Shown in pieces: positions 31,709-41,092 of a DNA stretch of 62,752 bases; within the stretch, counting starts at the first letter, position 1; each line of letters starts with the position of its first letter. This stretch comes from Serinicoccus sediminis (GTDB taxonomy: Bacteria > Actinomycetota > Actinomycetes > Actinomycetales > Dermatophilaceae). The stretch is taken from positions 1-62,752 of the forward strand of contig NZ_SDVA01000016.1 of assembly GCF_004153545.1 (NCBI RefSeq), given 5' to 3'. The notes beneath the pieces are model-generated. The model saw only the letters and a program-made list of their open reading frames with translations. It searched no databases and had not been told where the DNA came from. The position numbers and the translations under genes were made by a program.

Positions 31709-34411
31709 ATGTCCCCACGAACCCCCTCCGCACGTCGAGGCCTCGTGGCCGTCGGCGCGGCGGTCGCCCTCGTCGGTGGCGGTGCCGCCGCCGCGACGAG
31801 CGCGCCCAGCCTGCCCACGGCTCCCGAGATCGAGGACCCGACCGAGGTGCACCGCATCGCGGGCACCGACCGCTACGAGACCGCCGCCGAGATCGCCCGG
31901 GCCTTCCCCGCCGAGGCGACGGACACCGTCGTCATCGCGTCCGGGCAGTCCTTCCCGGACGCCCTGAGCGCCCAGATGCCGGCGGGCTCCGCGGGCGCGG
32001 CGCCCGGGCTGTCCGCCCCGGACAACACCGAGGCCGCCGGTCTGCCGGTGCCGATGCTGCTCACCAAGCAGGACGCGCTGCCCAGCGCCACCGCCGAGGC
32101 GCTCACCGACCTGGCCCCGAGCCAGATCCTCGTCGTGGGCGGCCCCGGGGCCATCTCCGGCACGGTCGAGACCCAGCTGCAGGGCTTCGGGGCCGAGGTG
32201 GTGCGGGTCGCGGGTGACGACCGGTACGAGACCTCCGCCGCGATCTCCGCGCTCTTCCCGACCGGCCTCCCGGTGCTCTACCTGGCGACCGGCACCGACT
32301 TCCCGGACGCCCTGACCGGTGGTGCCCGGGCGGGCCGCGAGGGCGCGCCCCTGCTGCTCACCGACCCGGACGAGCTGCGCCCCAGCACCGCCGAGGTCAT
32401 CGCCGCGCTGCAGCCGCAGTCGGTCGTCGTCCTCGGGGGGTCCGGTGCCGTCTCCGAGGACGTCGTCGGCGCCGTCACCGAGCTGGTGCCCGACACCACC
32501 CGAGTCTTCGGCACGAACCGCTACGAGACCGCCGCCGCCCTGGCCGAGTCCTACGAGTACGACTCGGTGTCCTACCTCGCGAGCGGCCAGGACTACCCGG
32601 ACGCGCTCGCCGGAGGCTCGCTCGCGGCCTACCACGGCGGACCCCTGCTGCTCAGCCGGGTCGACGGGGTGCCGGAGCCGACGGTCGCCGAGCTCGACCG
32701 GCTCTCGCCGCAGGGACTCGTGCTGTTCGGCGGCGACGGGGCCCTCTCGCAGACGAAGGTCGCCGAGCCGCTCGACAGCTGGCTGCCGGTGTGGGTCGAC
32801 GAGCTCGTCGTGCAGATGCTCTCCTTCAACGACTACCACGGCCACATCGAGGAGGAGGACGGCACGCTCGACGAGGAGCAGGACCCGGACCAGAACCTCG
32901 TCGGCGGCGCGGTCAACCTCAGCTCGACGCTGGACGCCCTGCGGACCCGGTCCTTCGAGGACCAGACGCTGACGGTGGCCGCCGGTGACCTCATCGGCGG
33001 GTCGACCTTCGTCTCCGGCCTCTTCCAGGACGAGCCCTCCGTGGAGACCCTCGAGGTCGCGGGCCTGGACATCTCCGGTGTCGGCAACCACGAGTTCGAC
33101 GAGGGCGTCGAGGAGCTGCTGCGCATGCAGGACGGCGGCTGCCACCCCGTGCGCGGGTGCTTCGGCGACGAGCCCTACGACGGCGCGGACTTCCAGTGGC
33201 TCGCCGCCAACGTCGTGGACAAGGAGTCCGGCGAGTCCATCCTGCCGGCCACCGAGGTGCGCACCGTCGACGGCGTGGACGTGGGCTTCATCGGGATGAC
33301 CCTCGAGGAGACCCCGACCCTGGTCAGCCCCGGTGGTGTGGCCAGCGTCGACTTCCTTGACGAGGTCGAGACCGCCAACGCCCAGGCGGCCGAGCTGCGC
33401 GGCCAGGGCGTCGAGTCGATCGTCGTGCTGCTGCACGAGGGCGGCTACCAGACCGGCACGTACGACCAGTGCGAGGGCATCTCCGGTCCGGTCGTCGAGA
33501 TCGCCGAGAACCTCGACCCGGCCATCGACGCCGTCGTCACCGGCCACACCCACCAGCCCTACGTGTGCTCGATCCCGGACCCGGCCGGCGCCGACCGGCT
33601 GGTGACCAGCGCCAACCAGTACGGCCGCGTGGTCACCGAGACCGCGCTGACCATCTCCCGCACCTCCGGTGACGTGACCCGCGACCGGGCCTACGCCGAC
33701 AACCACCTGGTGCTCCAGTCCATCGCGGACGACCCGGAGATGACCACCGTCGTGGACAAGTGGGTGGCCCGGGCCGAGGTGCTCGCCGGCGAGGTCGTCG
33801 GCACCGTCGCCGAGGACATCACCGGTGACGCCGGTGGCGACCGCGGCATCGAGACGCCGATGGCCGACCTGGTCGCCGACTCCATCCTCGCCGGCACCGA
33901 CGGCGCCGACGAGGGCGGTGCGCAGATCTCCTTCATGAACGTCGGCGGGGTGCGCGCGAGCCTGCTCGTCGACCAGATCAGCAACGACGAGGAGGCGGGC
34001 GAGGTCACCTACCAGGAGGCCTACAACGTCATGCCGTTCGGCAACATCCTCGTGTCGATCGACATGACGGGTGAGCAGATCAAGGCCGTCCTGGAGCAGC
34101 AGTACGTGCCGGACCGCGGTCGGCAGTACCTCGCCCTGGGCGTCTCGGAGGGCTTCACCTACACCTGGGACGACAGCCAGCCCGAGGGCAGCAAGGTGAG
34201 CGACATGGCGCTGGACGGCGTCGCGCTCGAGATGGGCGAGACCTACCGGGTCTCCACCCTGAACTTCCTGCAGCAGGGCGGTGACAGCTTCACCGCCTTC
34301 ACCGAGGGCACCAACCTGGTTGGTGGCCCGGAGGACCTGGCCAACCTGGTCGACTACCTCCAGGACAACCCCGGCCTCACCGCCCCGGAGAGCCGCGTCG
34401 ACGGTCTGTGA
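31709..34411 (+). CDS. Cell-wall-bound 5'-nucleotidase/UshA-like protein with N-terminal CWB2 repeats
   Basis: A 900-residue secreted enzyme. Signal peptide 1-32; three CWB2 repeats at about 47-355 (RIAGTDRYETAAEIA, RVAGDDRYETSAAIS, RVFGTNRYETAAALA); a metallophosphoesterase domain from about 368 with D375/H377 (SFNDYHGH), D427 (GDLIG), N460-H461 (GNHEFD) and GHTHQPY near 613; and the 5'-nucleotidase C-terminal domain from about 700 (GVRASLLVDQIS, NVMPFGNILVSIDMTG). It should hydrolyse external nucleotides or related phosphoesters while attached to the wall, for phosphate and nucleoside salvage. ATG 31709 is preferred (GAGGAGA 10 nt upstream); ATG 31691 overlaps this site. Confidence 0.92.
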   Translation: MSPRTPSARRGLVAVGAAVALVGGGAAAATSAPSLPTAPEIEDPTEVHRIAGTDRYETAAEIARAFPAEATDTVVIASGQSFPDALSAQMPAGSAGAAPGLSAPDNTEAAGLPVPMLLTKQDALPSATAEALTDLAPSQILVVGGPGAISGTVETQLQGFGAEVVRVAGDDRYETSAAISALFPTGLPVLYLATGTDFPDALTGGARAGREGAPLLLTDPDELRPSTAEVIAALQPQSVVVLGGSGAVSEDVVGAVTELVPDTTRVFGTNRYETAAALAESYEYDSVSYLASGQDYPDALAGGSLAAYHGGPLLLSRVDGVPEPTVAELDRLSPQGLVLFGGDGALSQTKVAEPLDSWLPVWVDELVVQMLSFNDYHGHIEEEDGTLDEEQDPDQNLVGGAVNLSSTLDALRTRSFEDQTLTVAAGDLIGGSTFVSGLFQDEPSVETLEVAGLDISGVGNHEFDEGVEELLRMQDGGCHPVRGCFGDEPYDGADFQWLAANVVDKESGESILPATEVRTVDGVDVGFIGMTLEETPTLVSPGGVASVDFLDEVETANAQAAELRGQGVESIVVLLHEGGYQTGTYDQCEGISGPVVEIAENLDPAIDAVVTGHTHQPYVCSIPDPAGADRLVTSANQYGRVVTETALTISRTSGDVTRDRAYADNHLVLQSIADDPEMTTVVDKWVARAEVLAGEVVGTVAEDITGDAGGDRGIETPMADLVADSILAGTDGADEGGAQISFMNVGGVRASLLVDQISNDEEAGEVTYQEAYNVMPFGNILVSIDMTGEQIKAVLEQQYVPDRGRQYLALGVSEGFTYTWDDSQPEGSKVSDMALDGVALEMGETYRVSTLNFLQQGGDSFTAFTEGTNLVGGPEDLANLVDYLQDNPGLTAPESRVDGL

Positions 34412-34450
34412 GCCGCACGGTCCCGCGGCGCCTGACGGCGCGGGACGCAC

Positions 34451-34485
34451 CGAGGGCCGCCACCCGCACGGGGTGGCGGCCCTCG
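34451..34485. terminator. Bidirectional terminator hairpin
   Basis: Arms 34451-34465 and 34471-34485 form a perfect 15-bp stem with a 5-nt loop, 40 nt after the nucleotidase stop and 18 nt after the ABC permease stop on the other strand. Confidence 0.85.
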
Positions 34486-34502
34486 GCCGTCCGGGCGGGA
34501 GG

Positions 34503-35393
34503 TCAGCCCTTCTCGGCGCCCGCGTTGGCCCCTTGTGTGAAGTAGCGCTGGAACACGATGAACACCAGAGCCGTCGGGATGGTCATGAGCAGGGCGGCAG
34601 CCATGCTGATGGGGTACTGGTTACCGGACCCCAACCCGCCCGTCGTGAACCCCGCCACGCCTCGGGTGAGGGTGTACAGCCCGGGGTCGTTCGTGGCGAT
34701 GATGAAGTGGCCCAGCTCGTTCCACGAGCCCTGGAACGAGAGGATCGTGATGGTGATGAGCGCCGGCCGCGCCATCGGCAGGACCACCGACCAGAACGTC
34801 CGGAACACGCTGGCCCCGTCGATCCGGGCCGCCTCCTCGACCGAGACCGGGATCGTCTCGAAGAACTGCTTCATGATGAAGATGCCGGCGGCATCCACCA
34901 TGAGGGGCACGAACAGCGCCGGGTAGGTGTTGTAGATGCCCAGGTAGTTGAGCACGAGGAACTTCGGGATGAGCAGCACGATCCCCGGGACCGCGAGGAT
35001 CGCCAGCAACCCGGTGAACAGCGCCCCCCGTCCGGTGAACCTCAGCCGCGCCAGCGCGTAGCCGGCGAGGGAGCAGAAGAACACCCGCCCCGCCGTCACG
35101 CACAGGGTCACGATCGTGCTGTTGAGGAACCACGTCGGGTAGTCCGAGTCGAAGAGCCTGACCCATGCGTCCGTCGTGACCGGGTCGGGCACGAGCGAGA
35201 GTGCGTTGTTCGTCGCATCGGGGTTGGTCTTGAACGCGGTGACCAGCTGGATGACGAAGGGGTAGGTGTAGAGCAGGGCGAAGAAGACGAGCAGCACGTA
35301 GAACACCGCCTGCCCGCCTCGGCGCCGACGGGTGCCGACCGGGCCGGAGGTCGACGGCGATGTCGCCGACCGGGATCGCGTGGTCGTGCTCAT
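34503..35393 (-). CDS. Sugar ABC transporter permease (MalG-like)
   Basis: A 296-residue inner-membrane permease with six helices and the EAA loop EEAARIDGASVFRTFWSVVLPMARP (split here as EEAARIDGA...LPMARP), of the carbohydrate uptake CUT1 type. It is translationally coupled to the MalF-like gene (ATG 35393 overlaps its stop). With the binding protein and LacI gene upstream it forms an importer that lacks its own ATPase; CUT1 systems in actinobacteria usually share a multitask ATPase such as MsiK. Confidence 0.92.
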   Translation of the reverse strand: MSTTTRSRSATSPSTSGPVGTRRRRGGQAVFYVLLVFFALLYTYPFVIQLVTAFKTNPDATNNALSLVPDPVTTDAWVRLFDSDYPTWFLNSTIVTLCVTAGRVFFCSLAGYALARLRFTGRGALFTGLLAILAVPGIVLLIPKFLVLNYLGIYNTYPALFVPLMVDAAGIFIMKQFFETIPVSVEEAARIDGASVFRTFWSVVLPMARPALITITILSFQGSWNELGHFIIATNDPGLYTLTRGVAGFTTGGLGSGNQYPISMAAALLMTIPTALVFIVFQRYFTQGANAGAEKG

Positions 35394-36511
35394 GACAGCC
35401 TCCCCGAGGTCTGGGCTTGGGTCTGGGTCTCGTCCTGCACCGTGGTGCGACGACGCCTCCTGCGCCGGGAGAACCGGCTCGTGCGCGGCTCGTCCTTGTC
35501 GCGCAGGATCCACCGCTGCAGCGTCGTCAGCGCGAAGATGAGCGCGAAGAGGATGAAGGCGATCGCCGCCCCCTGACCCCACCGGCCGGTGTCGAAGGCG
35601 GTCTGGTACGAGAGGTATGCCGGGGTGAGGGTGGTCTTGGCCGGCCCGCCCTGGGTCATGACGTACATCTGGTCGAAGACCTGCCAGGTGCCGATGAAGC
35701 CCAGGGTCACGACGAGCAGGATCGTCGGGCGCAGGTGCGGGACGGTGACGTTGCGGAACCGCTGCCACTTGTTGGCCCCGTCGACGAACGCGGCCTCCTC
35801 CACCTCCGTCGGCAGGTCCTGCAGCGCCGCGAGGAACATGAGCATGAAGGTGCCGGCGGTGGTCCAGATGACCTGCAGCATGATCGCCGAGAGGGCCACC
35901 GAGGGTCCCGCCACCCACTCCCACGGCGACAGCCCCAGGACCGTGGGGTCGGTGAGCCACCCCGGCGGTGAGGACGTGCTCCATACCCCCAGACCGTCGC
36001 CGAGGAGGTGGATGAGGCCGCGGGGGTCCTGGAACCAGTTCGGCCCGTTGAGCCCGAACCACCCCAGGACGTTGTTGATCGCGCCGCCGCCCGCGAAGAG
36101 GAAGAGGAACAGCAACGAGATGGCGACCGAGGACACCACGGACGGGAAGTAGAACGCGGTCCGGAAGAACGTGCGCCCCTTCAGGAACTGGTTGTTGAGC
36201 AGCACCGCCAGACTGAGGGCCAGCACGGTCTGCAACGGGACGACCCCGACCACGTAGTAGAACGTGTTGCGGAAGGACAGCATGAGGTCCTGCCGGGCCA
36301 GACCCGGCTCCGCGAGGAGGGCGCTGTAGTTGTCCAGCCCGACGAAGGCGACGTCACCGGAGAACGGGCTGCCCCGCCCCGCCCAGTCGCTGAGGGAGAC
36401 CCACAGCGCCATGCCGATGGGCAGGACGAGGAACAACCCCAGGATGACGATGGCCGGGGTGACGAACAGCCACCCGGCACCCTGCTGGCGACGGGGGTCC
36501 CCGGCGCTCAC
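35390..36511 (-). CDS. Sugar ABC transporter permease (MalF-like)
   Basis: A 373-residue CUT1 permease with about six to seven helices, a long periplasmic loop between residues 145 and 210 (WFGLNGPNWFQDP) and the EAA motif EEAAFVDGANKWQRF. The C terminus is a basic Arg-rich tail. GTG 36511 overlaps the binding-protein stop (GTGA). Substrate is unknown, but the divergent debranching-type glucosidase suggests an alpha-glucan oligosaccharide. Confidence 0.92.
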   Translation of the reverse strand: MSAGDPRRQQGAGWLFVTPAIVILGLFLVLPIGMALWVSLSDWAGRGSPFSGDVAFVGLDNYSALLAEPGLARQDLMLSFRNTFYYVVGVVPLQTVLALSLAVLLNNQFLKGRTFFRTAFYFPSVVSSVAISLLFLFLFAGGGAINNVLGWFGLNGPNWFQDPRGLIHLLGDGLGVWSTSSPPGWLTDPTVLGLSPWEWVAGPSVALSAIMLQVIWTTAGTFMLMFLAALQDLPTEVEEAAFVDGANKWQRFRNVTVPHLRPTILLVVTLGFIGTWQVFDQMYVMTQGGPAKTTLTPAYLSYQTAFDTGRWGQGAAIAFILFALIFALTTLQRWILRDKDEPRTSRFSRRRRRRRTTVQDETQTQAQTSGRLS

Positions 36512-37761
36512 TGGTCCAGGGCGGACGAGGCGTTGGTGTCGAAGGACTCCATCACCTGCTGGAGGTCGGCGTTCGTGATGCCCTCCAGCTGGGAGTTGAG
36601 GTCCTCGACGACCGGGGTCATGCCGGGAGCGTTGACCGGGCCGTGCCCGTAGTCCCCGCCGGCGATGAAGGGGGCGTCCTCGGGGTAGGCCTCCTCGTAC
36701 TCCCCGGCCACCGACTGCCGGCTGGGCATGACCCCGAAGGCGTCGGCGAACTCCATCTGCTGCTCGGGGTCGGTGAGGTGGTTGATGAGCTCCACCGCCT
36801 GGGCCTGGGCGTCGGACGCCGCGGCGACCCCCCAGCACTGCGAGAAGAGCAGGGTGCCCGGCCCTGCCGGACCCTCGGGGACCTCGACGACGGTGTAGTC
36901 CACGTCCGGGTAGTCGTTGCTCATCGCGCCACGGATCCAGTTGCCCTCGATCGTCATGGCCGCGCGCCCGGTGCCGAAGGCCTCCCCGCCCCAGCCGGCG
37001 TCCACCGAGCCGGCGTAGGCGACGTGTCCCTCGGCCATGTTGTCCTGCAGGTACTGCAGACCGGCCAGCACCTCCTCGCTCGTCCCGGTCGGCTCGGTGC
37101 CCTCGTCGTTCAGCCACCAGCCGCCGTTGCCGACGACGAACACGCCGGCCCGGTCGATCCCGGGGGAGAGCACCAGACCCACCTGGTCACCCTCGGTGAG
37201 CTGCTCGGCCACGCTGGAGAGCTCGTCGTACGTCGTGGGGATGTCCTCGTCGGTCAGCCCCGCCTCTTCCCACGCGGCGGTGTTGATCTGGAGCGCGAGG
37301 GTGGAGAAGTCCTTCGGGGCGCACCACTGCGTGTCGTCCCACGTGAAGGTCTCCCGCAGGGACGGGTAGAAGTCGTCGTTGTCGGTGGCCTCGTAGGCGT
37401 AGAGGTTGCCCGTGCTGGCCTGCTGGGCCAGCTGGGCGGCGTCCAGGTAGAAGATGTCCGGCGGGTTGCCGCCGGCGAAGCCCTGCGCGAGCTCCTGGTT
37501 CATGTCGGCGGCGACGCGGACCTCGACCTGGTTGCCGGACTCCTCCGCCCACTCCGCCGCGGCCTCCTCGACCGCCTCGGTCTCGGCGTCGCCGGAGGAC
37601 GCGATGAGCATCGTGAGCTCGGCGGGACCCTCGGCGGAGGCGGGGGCCTCGGAGTCGCCGGCCTCACCGCCGCCGGAGTCCTCGAACCCGCTGCCGCCGC
37701 AGGCGGTGAGGGTGAGGGACCCGATCGCGGCGATCGCGAACAGACGGGGGGTGCGCTTCAT
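36508..37761 (-). CDS. Sugar-binding lipoprotein of the ABC importer
   Basis: A 417-residue extracellular solute-binding protein (family 1). Lipobox LTAC at about residue 21, then a Gly/Ser/Glu-rich linker and the MalE-like fold (QGFAGGNPPDIFYLDAAQ, AAMTIEGNWIRGAM, LFSQCWGVAA). It captures a sugar and delivers it to the MalF/MalG pair. ATG 37761 lies 31 nt after the LacI stop, so regulator and transporter may share a transcript. Confidence 0.93.
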   Translation of the reverse strand: MKRTPRLFAIAAIGSLTLTACGGSGFEDSGGGEAGDSEAPASAEGPAELTMLIASSGDAETEAVEEAAAEWAEESGNQVEVRVAADMNQELAQGFAGGNPPDIFYLDAAQLAQQASTGNLYAYEATDNDDFYPSLRETFTWDDTQWCAPKDFSTLALQINTAAWEEAGLTDEDIPTTYDELSSVAEQLTEGDQVGLVLSPGIDRAGVFVVGNGGWWLNDEGTEPTGTSEEVLAGLQYLQDNMAEGHVAYAGSVDAGWGGEAFGTGRAAMTIEGNWIRGAMSNDYPDVDYTVVEVPEGPAGPGTLLFSQCWGVAAASDAQAQAVELINHLTDPEQQMEFADAFGVMPSRQSVAGEYEEAYPEDAPFIAGGDYGHGPVNAPGMTPVVEDLNSQLEGITNADLQQVMESFDTNASSALDQ

Positions 37762-37792
37762 GACAGGTGCCTTCCTTCTCGAGCGCCGGTGG

Positions 37793-38869
37793 TCACCGGC
37801 GCTTCCCCGGTGCGGGGAGGGGGGTGTATGCCGTCGCCGCCGTGGTCCGGTCCGTGGACGGCCCGGTGGTCAGCGTCGGGGTCAGCAGCCGGCCGCCGGG
37901 GTCGTCGGCGCCTCCGGCCAGCTGGTCGGTGAGCAGACCGAGCAGGGCATCGGCGATGTCCGGCAGCGGCTGCAGGAGCGAGGTGAGACCGTGCCGGGAC
38001 GCGGTGAGCGAGCCGTCGAACCCGACCACCCCCAGGTCCGGGCCGATGCGCCACCCCCGTGCGGCCGCGGCATACATGACGCCGAGCGCGATGAGGTCGG
38101 AGGCGCAGACGACGGCGTCGCCCGGCTCCAGCTGGTCGAGCAGGGTGCGGGCGGCCAGCGTCGCGTCGGCGAGGTCCTGCTCGCAGGCCAGCTCGGGACC
38201 GGCGGTGCCCAGCTCTCCCGCCCGGGTCAGCCATCCCTCGCGACGGGCGTCGGCCACCTCGGAGTCGTCCTTGTGCGGCGGCCACCCGAGGTAGGCGGCG
38301 GTGCGGTACCCACGGTCGTGCAGGTGGTCGACGGCCTGCGCCGTGCCCGCGGCGCCGTCGACGTCGGCCCACCACCCCAGCTCGGGGTGGTCGTAGATGC
38401 GCCCGAAGGCGGCGAACGGGATGCCGGCCTCGAGCAGCCACTCCGGCCGCGGGTCGCCGAGGTGGGTGTCGGAGAGCACGAAGGCGTCGACCAGCCGCCG
38501 GCGGACCATGTCGCGGTAGCCGTCGACGGCGGGGAACCGCGTGCCGTGGGCGAACGGGACGAGGTGCACGTCGTGGCGCGGGGCGGCGACGGTCAGGTCG
38601 GTGAGGAAGGGCTGGGCGACGTCGGAGGCGCCGCGGTGGACCGCGTTGAGCTCGACGCCGATGGCCCCGGCGCGCTGGCTGCGCATGCCCTGCGCCGCCT
38701 GGCTGGGGAGGTAGCCGAGGCGGTCGATCTCGGCGCGGACCCGCTCCAGGGTGGCGGGCCGGACCAGGTGCGGCTTGTTGAGCGCGTTGGACACGGTCTG
38801 CCGGGAGACGTCGGCGGCGCGCGCGACGTCGTTGATGGTCGCCCGGGTGGCGTGGCTCCGGTGGCTCAA
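37793..38869 (-). CDS. LacI-family transcriptional regulator
   Basis: A 358-residue regulator: HTH ATINDVARAADVSRQTVSNALN at the N terminus, hinge-helix region QAAQGMRSQR, then the periplasmic-binding-protein-like sensor domain (VCASDLIALGVMYAAAARG, VVGFDGS). TTG 38869 is the chosen start because AAGGGAGA lies 8 nt upstream and it gives the usual short N terminus; an ATG at 38935 sits inside the operator region. It probably represses the importer and the divergent glucosidase until a sugar binds. The palindromic operator is at 38917-38933. Confidence 0.9.
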   Translation of the reverse strand: MSHRSHATRATINDVARAADVSRQTVSNALNKPHLVRPATLERVRAEIDRLGYLPSQAAQGMRSQRAGAIGVELNAVHRGASDVAQPFLTDLTVAAPRHDVHLVPFAHGTRFPAVDGYRDMVRRRLVDAFVLSDTHLGDPRPEWLLEAGIPFAAFGRIYDHPELGWWADVDGAAGTAQAVDHLHDRGYRTAAYLGWPPHKDDSEVADARREGWLTRAGELGTAGPELACEQDLADATLAARTLLDQLEPGDAVVCASDLIALGVMYAAAARGWRIGPDLGVVGFDGSLTASRHGLTSLLQPLPDIADALLGLLTDQLAGGADDPGGRLLTPTLTTGPSTDRTTAATAYTPLPAPGKRR

Positions 38870-38916
38870 CTGTCGTCTCCCTTGACGGCCGGTGGGTCGG
38901 CGGTGTTGGCTTGGAT

Positions 38917-38933
38917 CGTTCATATGAACGTTC
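38917..38933. promoter_or_regulatory. LacI-type operator in the divergent promoter region
   Basis: CGTTCATATGAACG (38917-38930) is a perfect 14-bp palindrome and shares GAACG with a second palindrome GAACGTTC (38926-38933). It lies 48 nt upstream of the LacI start and 83 nt upstream of the glucosidase start, so one operator could control both directions. LacI sites are typically 14-20 bp palindromes of this kind, though usually with central CG. Confidence 0.65.
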
Positions 38934-39015
38934 AAAAGGCGTTGCTGCGAGCATGGTCCACCACGCCGGGCCTGTCAAGGGGTCACCGGTCCGCCCGAGG
39001 AGAGAAGGCACACCG

Positions 39016-41010
39016 ATGCCCCAGCAGCCCTGGCTGCACGAGTTCGAGATCGCCGTGGACGGCCCCTCGACCGCGTTGAGCGCCCACGACGGTCAGATGG
39101 GTGCGCCCGGCACCGGCTGGTTCCTCGACGACCGCCGGCTCCTCTCCCGGCTCGACCTGCGGCTGGACGACACGCCCCTCACCGCGGTCGCCGCGGACTC
39201 CGCCGGCCCGCGCACCCAGGTGTGGGCGGTGGCCCGCCAGCTGTCCGGACCCACGCCGGACCCGGTCGTGCAGGTGCATCGCGAGCGCCGGCTCGAGGAC
39301 GCCGTGCTGACCGAGACCATCACCGTGGTCTCCCGGTCGGCCGAGCCGGTCTCGACGACCGTCACGCTCGGCTGCGGCGGCGACGGGGCGGCGCTCGCAG
39401 CGGTCAAGGGCGGTCTCGCCGACGCCCTGCCCGTGCTCCCGGTCGGCGTCGACGCGGCCGGCGCCGGGTGGGACGACGAGCACCACCGGACCACGGTCAC
39501 CGCCGATCCCGCCCCCACCGACGTCGACGCGACCCCCGAGGGGGTGCGGCTGGGCTGGCCGGTGCACCTGGCCCCGCACGCGGCCACGACGCTGCGCGTC
39601 ACCGTCGCCGCGCGACGGCGCTCGAGCAGCCCCTTCGACACCCGCCCCGGCCGGCTCGACCTGGGGTCGGTGCGGCTCAGCGCGGACCCGCGCTGGGACC
39701 TCGCGACCCGCACCAACCTGGCCGACGTGGCCCACCTGGCGCAGACCGACCCGGCCGCCCCGGAGGACGTCTTCCTGGCGGCGGGCACGCCGTGGTACCT
39801 CACGCTCTTCGGCCGGGACGCGCTCTGGGCCGCCCGGTTCCTGCTGCCCTTCGCCCCCGGTCTGGCGCTGGGCACCCTGCGGACCCTGGCCCGCCGCCAG
39901 GCCACGACGGACGACCCGGCCACCGGCGCCGAGCCGGGGAAGATCCTGCACGAGGTGCGCCGCGGCACCTTCGGCGAGGGCGAGATCACCCTCCCACCCA
40001 TCTACTACGGGACCGTCGACGCCACCCCGTTGTGGGTGTGCCTGCTGCACGACACCTGGCGCTTCGGCCTGCCCACCGAGGACCTCCGGCCCTTCCTGCC
40101 CTCCCTGCGTGCGGCGCTCGGCTGGATGGAGCGCAGTGCCGCCCGGGGCGACGGCCTCCTACGCTACCTCGACTCCTCGGGGCACGGGCTGACCAACCAG
40201 GGCTGGAAGGACTCCGGCGACGCCATGCGCCGCGCCGACGGCACCGTCGCGCCCGCCCCCATCGCCCTCCTCGAGGCGCAGGGGTATGCCGTGGAGGCGG
40301 CCCGGGGGGCCGCGCGCCTGCTGGAGGCGCTCGGCGAGCCCGGGGCGGAGTCGTGGCGGGAGTGGGCGGACGGGCTGTCCTCCCGGGTCCGCGAGCGCTT
40401 CTGGGTGGGGTCGGGCGAGGACGCCCACCTGGCGATGGCCCTGGACGGTGACGGACGCCCGGTCGACGGCGTCGGGTCCAACATGGGTCACGTCCTGGAG
40501 ACCGGCCTGCTCACCGAGGACGAGACCGACCGGGTGGTGCGTCGGCTCGTCCGACCGGACCTGCTCACCCCGTTCGGGGTGGCCACGCTGTCGTCGCGCA
40601 ACCCCGCCTACAACCCGCTCGGTTACCACACCGGGTCGGTCTGGACCCACGACACCGCCATCGCCCTGCGGGGGCTCGTCGCGACCGGCCACCGGGCCGA
40701 GGCGGACCGGGTCATCGAGTCCCTGCTGCACCTCGCCCAGTCCGTCGACGGCCGCTTCCCCGAGCTCACCTCCGGGGAGCCCCTGGGGTCGACCGCGGTG
40801 CCCTACCCGGCGTCGTGCCGGCCGCAGGCCTGGTCGGCGGCCACCGCCGCGGTGCTCATGACCGCGGCGGTCGGCCTCCAGGTCGACGTGCCGGCGGGCG
40901 TCGTCCGGTCCGTTCCGTCCCGGACACTGCCCGCGGGGTGGAGCCTGCGCGGGGTGCAGGTCGCCGGCACGGAGCTGCCCCTGGGTGACGATTCTGCTCC
41001 AGGAACCTGA
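39016..41010 (+). CDS. Glycogen-debranching-type glucosidase (amylo-alpha-1,6-glucosidase-like)
   Basis: A 664-residue protein: an N-terminal beta domain (about 1-220; WFLDDRRLLSRLDL) typical of the N-terminal domain of some debranching enzymes, then an (alpha/alpha)6 barrel from about 235 (FLAAGTPWYLTLFGRDALWAARFLLP, GLTNQGWKDSGDAM, GSVWTHDTAIALRGL). Conserved acids lie in FGRD, WKDSGD and the HTGSVWTHD stretch. It probably cleaves alpha-1,6 or related glucosidic bonds; no signal peptide, so it acts on imported sugars. ATG 39016 has GAGGAGAGAAGG upstream. It is divergent from the LacI-importer operon and shares its operator region. Confidence 0.87.
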   Translation: MPQQPWLHEFEIAVDGPSTALSAHDGQMGAPGTGWFLDDRRLLSRLDLRLDDTPLTAVAADSAGPRTQVWAVARQLSGPTPDPVVQVHRERRLEDAVLTETITVVSRSAEPVSTTVTLGCGGDGAALAAVKGGLADALPVLPVGVDAAGAGWDDEHHRTTVTADPAPTDVDATPEGVRLGWPVHLAPHAATTLRVTVAARRRSSSPFDTRPGRLDLGSVRLSADPRWDLATRTNLADVAHLAQTDPAAPEDVFLAAGTPWYLTLFGRDALWAARFLLPFAPGLALGTLRTLARRQATTDDPATGAEPGKILHEVRRGTFGEGEITLPPIYYGTVDATPLWVCLLHDTWRFGLPTEDLRPFLPSLRAALGWMERSAARGDGLLRYLDSSGHGLTNQGWKDSGDAMRRADGTVAPAPIALLEAQGYAVEAARGAARLLEALGEPGAESWREWADGLSSRVRERFWVGSGEDAHLAMALDGDGRPVDGVGSNMGHVLETGLLTEDETDRVVRRLVRPDLLTPFGVATLSSRNPAYNPLGYHTGSVWTHDTAIALRGLVATGHRAEADRVIESLLHLAQSVDGRFPELTSGEPLGSTAVPYPASCRPQAWSAATAAVLMTAAVGLQVDVPAGVVRSVPSRTLPAGWSLRGVQVAGTELPLGDDSAPGT

Positions 41011-41035
41011 CCCGCAGCGCCGCACGCGGTAGAGT
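41007..41035 (+). promoter_or_regulatory. Sigma70-like promoter for the CarH-like gene
   Basis: CTGACC (41007-41012) and TAGAGT (41030-41035) are spaced by 17 nt, giving a transcript start near 41042 and a leader of about 50 nt with GGAGAGG before ATG 41093. The -35 box overlaps the stop codon of the upstream gene. Confidence 0.5.
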
Positions 41036-41092
41036 CGCCGGGAGCTGTCCAACGCTCGTCACACTTTTGTCCTACTTGGAGAGGCGGCGGCC

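Noticed and set aside
38870-38935. LacI start at ATG 38935
   Set aside because: That ATG lies inside the palindromic operator and adds a non-conserved basic extension; TTG 38869 has a well-placed AAGGGAGA.
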